A DNA stretch of 45,000 nucleotides, from assembly GCA_002946415.1 (NCBI GenBank), contig NJPS01000051.1, forward strand, positions 1 to 45,000, read 5' to 3'. Origin of the DNA: Rutstroemia sp. NJR-2017a BVV2 (lineage: Eukaryota; Ascomycota; Leotiomycetes; Helotiales; Rutstroemiaceae). The notes below the pieces were generated by a model. It had not been told where the DNA came from. It ran no database searches and worked only from the letters and a program-made list of their open reading frames with translations. Below, in pieces: positions 1 through 8,403 of the stretch (the stretch's first letter is position 1; every line of letters starts with the position of its first letter). A program made the translations under genes and the position numbers.

Positions 1-233
1 TCTCGATATCCCTCCATTTTTATCGCTGTCTCGATATCCCTCCATTTTATCGCTGTCTCGATATCCCTCCATTTTTATCGCTGTCTCGATATCCCTCCAT
101 TTTTATCGCTGTCTCGATATCCCTCCATTTTTATCGCTGTCTCGATATCCCTCCATTTTTATCGCTGTCTCGATATCCCTCCATTTTTATCGCTGTCTCG
201 ATATCCCTCCATTTTTATCGCTGTCTCGATATT
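1..233. repeat. 28-bp minisatellite (about 8 copies)
   Basis: A 28 bp unit starting TCTCGATATCCCTCCATTT and ending TATCGCTG is repeated head to tail about eight times; one unit is a base shorter in its T-run. The array is cut by the window start, so its true length is unknown. The copies are almost identical, which suggests recent slippage or unequal exchange. No coding potential is seen in it. Confidence 0.97.
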
Positions 234-282
234 ATCCATCTCTATCGCACAACATCTATTACAATTATATAAGTATAGTCTC

Positions 283-562
283 CTCTACTAGGCGGACTAG
301 GTATCCCCTCTTGTAGGCGGATCAAATGTCACCTGTAGTAGGCGGACTTTGAATCTTCTCTACTAGGCGGACTAGGTATCCCCTCTTGTAGGTGGATCAA
401 ATGTCACCTGTGGGCGGATTCGAGGTCTCCTCTACTAGGCGGACTAGGTATCCCCTCTTGTAGGCGGATCAAATGTCACCTGTAGTAGGCGGACTTTGAA
501 TCTTCTCTACTAGGCGGACTAGGTATCCCCTCTTTGTAGGCGGATCAAATGTCACCTGTAGT
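283..562. repeat. GGCGGA-rich minisatellite, about 75-bp unit
   Basis: About four imperfect copies of a roughly 75 bp unit. The subunits CTACTAGGCGGACTAGGTATC, TTGTAGGCGGATCAAATGTC and TAGTAGGCGGACTTTGAATC alternate. One copy has lost part of the unit (around 405-425). The repeated core TAGGCGGA suggests that the unit itself grew from a shorter 25 bp repeat. It sits just upstream of the 736-2249 gene. Confidence 0.92.
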
Positions 563-735
563 AAGGAGACCAAGTATTTTCTCTTTGCATCGAGTTTAGT
601 TTCTTGATTATTGAGGATAATATTCCAAGACTTTTTATTCTGCTTCCATCAGTATTACTTATTATCTATCAGAATAGTGCTAACGATTGTTTTTCCAGAC
701 GTTCTATCTTGAATACCGTATAACAATAGGCAGCT

Positions 736-2249
736 ATGGATGATCTAATGTGCCCCTCCAAAGAATCGTCGGCCCTATCAAAAACAGCAGTATATTTCCT
801 CTATCTCTTTTTTCTCTATCCTCTCCCTCTATTTCCCTCTCTCTATAAAAAGCTAACCCTCTTTCTTCCCAGAAATTGATATCCAAACCTGCGTCGTCGG
901 ATTTTCTTCCGGAGAACTGCATTACAGATTTACCAGTTGTTATCAGGTGGACAAATAATTCTTCAGCTCACTTTATCGGTGCAGAACATCACCAACTCCG
1001 AATGAATATACAACTTGGTACAGACAAAAACCCCGAATTGCTCTTTTGGTTCAGTATATCAGTTTCAGTTAGCGCGAACCCCAAATCCTCTCATATACGT
1101 ACAAAGTCTCTCTACTTCGTAGTCAAAGGCAGTTTGATTGATCGGGATACGGATAATAACTGTCTCTCCTTAGACTATTCGCAGTCTAAGTATTGTTTCG
1201 ACACTTACGCTAGTATACGAAATGCTGGTATAACGACCGATGAGAGCTCTCTTTGCTGTACATTGTTTAAGCTCCACGATCATGGTACAGTATTTATGCC
1301 CCCGTGTCAAGATTGTCCCTTCACTCCTATATCGGATAATGTCTTGGATCTATTGAAGGAGATGCAGTCCCTTTCCCAGGCCAAGAGATTCCGGGTATTC
1401 ATATCGTCTGGAGGAGCAGTACTTTCATCTTTTTGGGAAACCATTGATAAAAGATGTCGAGGAACCTTTACAGATGACTTTACAACTCAGAAGAGTGTAT
1501 ATAAAAAGGGTATGGTATGCGACGAATGGAAGAATTTCAATACATTTGTGAAAGAGAAGAAACTAGCGAAACATCAAACTACCCTTCATAGCAAAGAGCA
1601 TAACTCGGAATCCCTACCGCCATATACCAAGGGATGTCAAAGTGCTGGAATGAAACGTAAAGGTGATTCAGAATTGACCCAATAGTGAGCGATAGTGCTG
1701 ACATTCTAACAATAAAGATAGTGATCGCCTGGATGAATCTAGTGGAGTCTGTGGCGAAAATGTTGAACTCGATCAACGGTTTATAGAGACCGAAAGCGAG
1801 GAAGAAGTGGAAACAGAGCAGCCGAGCAAACGCACCAAGATATCTTCCGATAAAATCCCATCAGGTGTTACTGATCCTCACCATGAATCTGGCAAGCGAT
1901 TCCTTTTATACCTCTTTTTTCTTTCTCAACATTTCTTAAGCACTACTAACTATATCCCCTAGATAAATCCCACGCAGATCGTCAAGTTCATTTCGCCGAA
2001 CCTTGTAGCGAAATCTTGAACAACCTCGAAGCAAGCCCCCTCGAAAAGCAATTCGCTGATTTCATATTCTGGATAATGGGGGTCGACCCAAACTTGGAGA
2101 AGTCTTGTCAGGAGATCTTCTCAGATCTTGGCGGAGCAGTGTCTTGTGGAGATATGACCGAATTTTACAAGATAAAAGCGGATTTAATGGCGCAAGTTTT
2201 CTGTATCTATGAAAAGAAAGGATCTGAATGGGTTGTGAGGAATACCTAG
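736..2249 (+). CDS. Hypothetical protein, four exons, 433 aa
   Basis: I do not recognise the family. The model joins 736-789, 873-1684, 1743-1891 and 1963-2249, all in one frame, giving 1302 nt including the stop. Intron 1 (790-872) has GTATAT and a CTAAC/CCCAG end. Intron 2 (1685-1742) has GTGAGC and TAG. Intron 3 (1892-1962) starts with GC (GCAAGC) and ends with TACTAAC...CCTAG, so it would be a GC-AG intron. The start at 736 is chosen because it is the only upstream ATG whose exon joins in phase. The protein has no signal peptide or membrane segment that I can see. Cysteine pairs occur near CQDC, and an acidic, low-complexity stretch (ESEEEVETEQ) precedes a basic KRTK, which would fit a nuclear protein. 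The C-terminal 90 residues look like a compact helical domain. Conservation is unknown. Confidence 0.6.
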
Positions 2250-2859
2250 GACACGAAAATGAGGAGAGGGGTATGCTTGTTCACTTAACAATCCCGTGGG
2301 ATAGATAAGCCAAAGTCGACCAACAACGACTACTGGGGAATTGGAAATTGGGTAGCAATTCATCTTAGTTACTATCGCTAGAATCAACTATTCCATCTTC
2401 TGTTTGCAAGCAAGGGTCAGCTGCTACAGGCTGCTCATACTCAAAGTTTAGCCGATCCTATGGAAAACTGAAGAGTGTAGAAGTTCGGATGAATATTAGA
2501 GATCGCAGTCATCAGGTGTCTCCCACACAAGATTATTGACCCAGAGATTGCATACTTGATACGGCGATATGCATCTAGATACAAGTCATTGCATAAATAA
2601 CGAAGCAGCGAGGATGGTCACTTAGGAAGGATGAACTTTCAGTGGTGTCTAATGTCTCTCTGTTATGACTTCCCCTTGTCCCACCTTCGCCACAGAAAAT
2701 ACCTATCGATCGTCGATTAGAGGGGTAGGCAACATGATAGTCACCGCAATTTGCCGCTTCTTGAGTCTTCTCCTCACATCCGTAAAGCTGGACAGTCTAT
2801 CCCCTGTGATGACCTGACCAAATTGAGGAAACAAATAATCCTTAGAATTAACAACTACA
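2250..2859. other. Intergenic, nothing recognised
   Basis: Only short open frames, no motif, no repeat that I could match elsewhere in the window. Base composition is like the neighbouring genes, not RIP-affected. Confidence 0.6.
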
Positions 2860-2990
2860 GAACTAAGAGGGCTTATTTATTTATTTATTTAATTTAAGCG
2901 CTAGGCTGGCACATATGCTTTTGCAAGGGCCACTGAACCTCCCGAGGGGTATCTAGCGTGTCTGCGCAGCTATATACATAACTACCAGAC
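2860..2990 (-). mobile_element. Probable 3' end of a LINE-type element
   Basis: On the minus strand a short 3' UTR-like sequence ends in a run of AAAT units (plus-strand TTTA repeats at 2873-2893) followed directly by CCCTCTTAGTTC. Terminal tetranucleotide runs of this type are usual at 3' ends of fungal Tad-like non-LTR retrotransposons. The same 12-mer follows the tail of the better supported LINE piece at 3764. No coding sequence is left. Confidence 0.35.
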
Positions 2991-3763
2991 ATATTCGGAC
3001 GCACTACTGCGGCAGCTGGTCAGTGGGCACCGTTATGGGCGACCCGAAGATTCGTCAAGTTTCCTCCACCTCCATCTAATGAGATTCCTCCAAGTCCCAC
3101 TGCTAGCCCGGGTCCCTTATCCCGCGGTGTTACAGTTCCCAGTGTTCCCTCTCAACAACTGATCTAGGAAGTAGGGCTCGTCGACTAGGGAAAACCACAG
3201 GGGGAAAAACCTAGTCGAATAGATGTTGCCGTTCCAGATGTACTTTGCCAAGGGAGTCGAGCCAATAGCATTCTTGAGCGTGAAGAAGAGGAGAAGATGC
3301 CTGTTGTTAACGTGTTGGCAGCACGTCCCAAAGGGGATATGTCAGGTCGATAAAGCAGAGACCTTTGTCTCTACTTATCAGTAGAATCGAATCAAAAGAG
3401 CTGTTGTAGAAGCGTTCCCTCTTCCTTCCAAGTACACCCCCTGGCGTCCAACCTACTCCCAATCCCTAAGCCCCGAAGCCATCCAGATATACGTTTGAAC
3501 GCGTCATTGAGTGCGGTAAATCCCCTCTGCAGACCGCTAGCTACCCTCCCCATGTCTCTCTGCCTCATATATATCGTTATTGCTTAATGTATGCATCGTC
3601 GTCGGTGGTAAGTACGGCCAGGTGGCAACTTCGAGATGGCGAGAAAAACGCGTCGTCAAGGCTGAAATAATCGTTCCGAGACTCAATCTTGGCTCTGCAG
3701 ACTCTCAAAAGAGCTGCAGGTTCGTAGAGGGCACCGCGTACAGGTGTTGAGCCATCGCCCTCC
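2991..3763. other. Intergenic, no gene recognised
   Basis: About 770 bp with several open stretches on both strands, none with a motif or splice structure that I trust. It may be further transposon debris. Confidence 0.5.
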
Positions 3764-4290
3764 GAACTAAGAGGGTTTGATTGATTAATTAATTGATTGT
3801 TATTTTCCGTCCGGCGGGCGCGTGCAGCACGGCACGTGACCCTAGTAGGACGTGCTGGGCTGAAAGATGCCAGCATTTTCTACATAATCTAAGTACATAA
3901 TAACAAGAGCTACCCAATGGTTGTCTCTCTATATGGCGGCTATGCCTAGTGGTTATAATCTCTTATTCAGAGTATTCAGATCGGTATTTAGCGAGTTACT
4001 GGCCTAGAGGGACAGATAATCTCAAAGAATTTTGTATCTTCATGCCACTTTGCTAGCTCCATTGCACCCTTTGCACTTCCTAGAAAGTATTCGATATCAG
4101 CCTTATGATCTTGTCTTTTACTCCTCTTTGCTCTGGTGCAGTAGAAGAGATGCAGCTGGCTCTTGGGGCGGCCACAGCTGCAGCTTAGAAAAGCGTCCGT
4201 ATGATGGAGCCTCTTGTGATATGCTGCGAAATCTCCATGTCCGGTTCTAGCAGCGTATATTCTACTCAAGCTTGCTCGTGGCAGGGTGAG
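3764..4290 (-). mobile_element. 5'-truncated Tad-like LINE (ORF2 C-terminus)
   Basis: The minus-strand frame from about 4299 to 3988 encodes the end of a non-LTR retrotransposon polyprotein: LSRIYAARTGHGDFAAYHKR followed by a Cys-rich knuckle (CSCGRPK...H...C) and a helical tail ending at FFEIICP. This GHGDFAxYHxR / CxCG arrangement is characteristic of the region after reverse transcriptase and RNase H in fungal Tad-clade ORF2. A 3' UTR follows, and the element ends in a TTGATTAATTAATTGATT-type tail (plus 3776-3794). The upstream edge lies at about 4276-4295, where esterase coding sequence begins on the plus strand, so the LINE appears to have removed or displaced the 5' part of that gene. 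Confidence 0.75.
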
Positions 4291-5760
4291 GACCTTCAAT
4301 TATGATAGCAACTGGTACGGCGATGATGCTATCAAACTTCGCCTTGTTCATGTCGCGAATAATTTGAGTCGTGAGCTTGAGCGACATCAAAGGGTAAGAT
4401 TAGATAAGCGTGCCCGACGCTGAACCTGTTTTAGTAAGGGCTACTACTAACAGTTTTCAGGATTGCCCTTCACGGCGACTAATTTTCATTGGTCATTGCT
4501 TTGGTGGTCTGGTTATTGAAAAGGTATTTTATTTTATGTATGAGTTCTAAACCTTACTTGTCACTGATTACAGAAATTCAAGGCTCTGGTCAAACCGCAA
4601 ATGTCGAAATACTCGATGCCACAATTGGAGTTATATTACTTGGAACTCCGCATAATGGTATCGTTTACTCGTCACATATTTACGGGTTCAGTTCAGGTGG
4701 CATTTATCAATGCATTTCTTTCTTCAGCCTATAGTTCTTTGGGTTCTATAGTCTTCTGGGTTTGCCCTGCAGCGCTAGCCCTCGATTCGGCCAATAAGAG
4801 CACCAGATGTTCGTCCAAAATGGGTACGAAGTAGGGTGCTAGGCCAAATAGAGCTGCTGCACGCACCGAATTTATAAATTCGGGCATTGGTTTCCTCCTC
4901 TAACTCCTTAGCTCTCCTCAAGAGCTTCTTCAGTTCCTTTAACTCCTGTAAACTCCTATACTCTCCTTCATAGTCCTTGCCTTAAGGGTGGGATGGTGGG
5001 TGTCCAAAAATAATTGCCAACATTGAAGAAATTGATGATTTTGCAGCATTTCAATTTCTCGAGCCGGCAAATCTTTTATTTTGTGTGGTGGGCCAATCTG
5101 AAGTTGGGGTCTGGTCGGCCTTTAGATTTGCCGTCATGTTGGCCTCAAATATGTGTTCCTAAACATGGACATATAAAATTACGTCAGGTGAACTTTTGAC
5201 AAGGATCATCCAGGCCGGTGCGGCGGGAGAACCCACCTCATTAGCTGCATTGAAAATTGACAATGAGATGGTGTTGGACACAGTCAAAGATTTTTCGATC
5301 GCAACTCGCAAAAATGGTATCGCAGTACATTGTTATTTTGAACAGAAAAGCTCGAAGGTATCCAAAATGTTCGGGGACAATTACAAGGTATGTATAGAAT
5401 ACCATTAATATTGAACAGGTATATTGATTTTATTATTAATAGGATTTTATTGTTGATGAAGATTCGGCGAACTTGGATGGCTGTGAAAGCTATGGCCAAC
5501 TGCTCGACCACTATGAGCTTAACAAATTTTCTGACCCCAAGGACGGAAATTGGAGAAAGCTTTCCGGGGTAGTTGTTGATCTTTGTATTAGTACCAGGCA
5601 AGGCACTAAGGCACATGAGGATAGTCGAAGCAATTTGGAGCCTGAGGCAACAAGGCCACAGAATCTTACCCCACCAGCTATGGGTGTGTTTTTCTCTGGT
5701 AGCAACAATTCTGGTATGCAAGTAAGGAACAATTCTGGATCGATAACTTGGGGAAAATAA
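4291..5760 (+). pseudogene. SesB-like serine esterase with C-terminal amyloid motif, broken
   Basis: This is an alpha/beta-hydrolase (DUF676/lipase-like) of the type found next to, or fused to, fungal NLRs. Exons seen: to 4393; 4461-4523; 4574 (or 4583) to about 4699; 5183-5387; 5443-5760. Introns 4394-4460 (TACTAAC, TTTCAG) and 5388-5442 (GTATGT...AATAG) look normal. Recognisable blocks in order: YDSNWYGDDAIKLR; the nucleophile elbow IGHCFGGLVIEK, with Cys where G-x-S-x-G normally has Ser; ILLGTPHNG; LTRIIQAGAAGEPTSLAAL; a helical region around EMVLDTVKDF; FEQKSSKVSKMFGDNYK; DFIVDEDSA. The protein ends in FFSGSNNSGMQVRNNSGSIT and a stop. The gene has lost its 5' end to the LINE, has a one-base frame change near 4600 (between LVKPQ and NVEILDA) and carries an insertion at about 4700-5182. 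It ends 318 bp before the NLR on the same strand, and its C-terminal motif matches the NLR N-terminus. It is probably not functional. Confidence 0.8.
4700..5182. mobile_element. About 480-bp insertion in the esterase gene
   Basis: The esterase frame stops after GFSSG and resumes at ELLTRIIQA. The sequence TCAGGTG is present on both sides (about 4694-4700 and 5183-5189), and deleting one copy plus the intervening DNA brings both halves into one frame. That is the expected signature of a transposon with a 7-8 bp target duplication (hAT-like length). I see no convincing terminal inverted repeats. On the minus strand around 4830-4990 there is a coiled-coil-like stretch (EGEYRSLQELKELKKLLRRA), perhaps part of a decayed transposase or gag. 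Confidence 0.6.
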
Positions 5761-6077
5761 ATAGTTACTTATATACGATAATCATATAGAAGTTGGATTA
5801 TAATTTGTATTTCGAGATCGTTTTTAATATAAACTCTAGATATTTTATCTGTTCTATCACTTTCTTGCATTGATAAATAACTTTAATTTACAATAATCAG
5901 GCTGAATTGTTTGGAGTTGCTACATTTAATTTATGTGCTTATGTCTGAAAAGAACTCACAAGGCTGTAGCTGAGGACATCATTTAACATTTTATCATTCT
6001 ACTCTTCAGAACTTTTTGATGAATATATAACAAGCATACAAGTCTATTATTACTACACCAGATCAGAAATACCGATA
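5761..6077 (+). promoter_or_regulatory. Esterase-NLR intergenic region
   Basis: 317 bp, AT-rich, between two co-oriented genes. A TATATAAC element near 6024-6031 lies about 50 bp before the NLR start codon and could be its TATA box. No other signal recognised. Confidence 0.4.
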
Positions 6078-7986
6078 ATGGAACATCGGATCCACTTCTC
6101 CGGAGGCTATAACCAAGGCATGCAAGTTGGTTCCAATTCTGGAATAATAAATCACCATTCAACATCTAGTATGTCTGTCCATATATATATATATATTAGT
6201 CGGCTTTCTTTAGATCCTAACATAAAGTACTACAAGAAACTAATAACCTACTCTCTAGATCAAGAAAATCTGCTCGGCCGCCTACCAATTGCAACGAATG
6301 CACCCTTCAATTCGTACAACCGCCAGCACGAACCCACCTGCCTCCCTGACACTCGAGTGGACCTTCTACAAGAGATATACGAGTGGGCTGATGGACGAGA
6401 TGAGCGGTGCATTTTCTGGCTAAATGGCTTAGCTGGCACAGGAAAGTCAACAATTGCGCGTACCATCGCTCGTACATATTTCGACCAGGAGCGTCTTGGA
6501 GCCAGCTTCTTCTTCTCGAGAGGCGGTGGAGATGTTGGTCATGCTAGCAAATTCTTCACGAGTCTCGCTGTACAGCTTGCATACAATATACCATCTCTCC
6601 AACATTATATCAGCGATGCTATTACGGAGCGGAGTGATATTGCGAGCCACTCCTTCCGCGACCAGTGGCGTCAGCTCGTCCTTCGTCCATTATCAAGGTT
6701 AGATGGAAGTTTATCTCCATCCTCATACGTGCTTATTATAGATGCTCTTGACGAGTGCGATAATGAAAATGATATTCATATCATTTTACAACTTCTGGCT
6801 ATGGCTCGAGAACTAAAGACGATACGACTTCGAGTCTTTCTAACAAGCAGACCTGAAATTCCAATCCGATATGGTATATACCAGATACCGCAAGCTGAAC
6901 ATTGCGACTTTATACTCCATAATATATCACCGTCGATTGTTGATCATGATATATATATTTTTCTAGAAGACAGGCTGAATAAAATTAGGCAAGAACGGAC
7001 TATTGGAGATAAGTGGCCAGACAAGCAGGCTCTCGAAAAACTAGTCCAAAATGCTAGTGGCCTTTTCATTTGGGCTGCAACAGCTTGTCGATTCATCTGT
7101 GAAGGGAAAAGATTCGCACCTAAGCGACTGGATATAATTCTGAAAGGCAGTAGCAGCACTGTTATACCTCCGGAGAAGCATCTTGATGAGATATATACTA
7201 CTGTCCTTAAAAATTCTATTTCCTCGGACTATCAGGACGAAGAAAAGGAAGAGTTGTATAAAACACTGAAATATATACTTGGAAGTATAGTAGTCTTGCT
7301 TTCACCTCTTTCTGCTTTCTCACTAAGCAACTTGTTGAGTCTTGCAAAGCAAAAAATCGATCAAGCAGTTGAAGATCTTCATGCAATCTTATATATTCCA
7401 GAGGACAAAAATCACTCACTACGTCTACATCATCCTTCATTCGGCGACTTCCTCCTTAACAAAGAACGATGTGAGGACTCGAATTTCTGGGTAGATGAGA
7501 AGCAAGCGCAGCGGATTTTAGCTTTTGACTGTATAAAGCTTATGTCTACCTTTCTTAAACAAGATATTTGTGGACAAAAGGCTCCTGGTACACTTGTAAT
7601 TGATGTAGGGATTCGAGTAGAGGACTATCTTCCTCCAGAGGTTAGATATGCATGTATCTACTGGGTTCAACATCTTCAGAAAGGCGGAATTCAGCTTCAA
7701 GACAATGACCAAGTCTATCAGTTTCTCCAAGTACATCTCCTCCACTGGCTTGAGGCTCTTAGTTGGATTGGGAAGATTTCAGAGGGTATTGTTGCGATAA
7801 GTTCTTTAGAATCCTACATTTCAGTGAGTCACATTAATTTTTTAAGAATTTAACTAATGAATACTATAGGCTAACGTCCATCCCTACGTGCCGGAAAACC
7901 TTACGTGCCGGAAAATTAGTAGATACTTTGACTTCAAGAATCTCAAAATCTGTCCACACCTCAATATCTCTTATAATTTCTTGTGA
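6078..7986 (+). pseudogene. NACHT NLR with N-terminal amyloid motif, C-terminally cut
   Basis: A fungal NOD-like (STAND) receptor. Exons 6078-6168, 6259-7823 and 7870-7986. Intron 1 (6169-6258, GTATGT...CTCTAG) is 90 bp without a stop, so retention would also keep the frame. Intron 2 is 7824-7869 (GTGAGT, TTAACTAAT, ACTATAG). The protein begins with an RHIM/PP-like motif (FSGGYNQGMQVGSNSGIIN, residues 7-25). Next come the linker CLPDTRVDLL and a NACHT domain: Walker A GLAGTGKST (about 87-95), Walker B YVLIIDALDECD (about 187-198) and FLTSRPE. Winged-helix-like and helical regions follow (RLHHPSFGDFL, YACIYWVQHL, LLHWLEALSWIGK) to ISSLESYIS. After intron 2, the 38 residues to the stop no longer resemble the family, which normally continues through a short helical linker into WD40 repeats. 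Those missing parts are found at 12,990-13,494. The present product (590 aa) would be a sensor without its ligand-binding repeats. Confidence 0.85.
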
Positions 7987-8403
7987 GTCATACTTCATGA
8001 CCATTCCTGAACATCCGGAGCCCTTCCCAATAGAAAATCACGTTCGCATCATCCCCCTCACGCCTGATTTGCAAAGAGTCTCTTTTCACAACTTAACTGA
8101 CCTCCTCTCCCATAGCACCACCACTAAGCGTATACCATCCTTAATAGTTTTAAAGGAGTCTATCTGAGCTCTGAAGCCTGGCTATTGCATTGAACATCGT
8201 CAGGAACTTTTGTGGCTGCTGTAGTATGCAGATTTATGCAGGATCGCCACGCGGATCGATACCTCGGATGAAAGGGAGTGACGAATTTGGGTAGTGCAAA
8301 ATAGTCCCGCCTCACAATATACATGATGGTGACGATAACATCCTACTCATATAACAAGAAGACTGGATATCGAGGATTTTGGGACGCTCCTGAGGATGCT
8401 GGT
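7987..8403. other. Non-coding stretch with one inverted-repeat arm
   Basis: 417 bp without a recognised gene. At about 8228-8272 it contains a sequence that returns in inverted orientation at about 12,213-12,262. Confidence 0.6.
8228..8272 (+). repeat. Left arm of 4-kb-spaced inverted repeat
   Basis: The sequence from TATGCAGATTTATGCAGGAT to GATACCTCGG matches the reverse complement of about 12,213-12,262. The four differences inside the core are all transitions (T/C, G/A, A/G, A/G). The two arms enclose exactly the transcription factor and reductase genes. Confidence 0.75.

Noticed and set aside
1..236. CRISPR array
   Set aside because: The repeats are directly adjacent with no unique spacers.
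3577..3876. Minus-strand open frame of 99 codons with a run of Arg/Ala
   Set aside because: It runs straight through the LINE 3' UTR and its tetranucleotide tail and has no family features.
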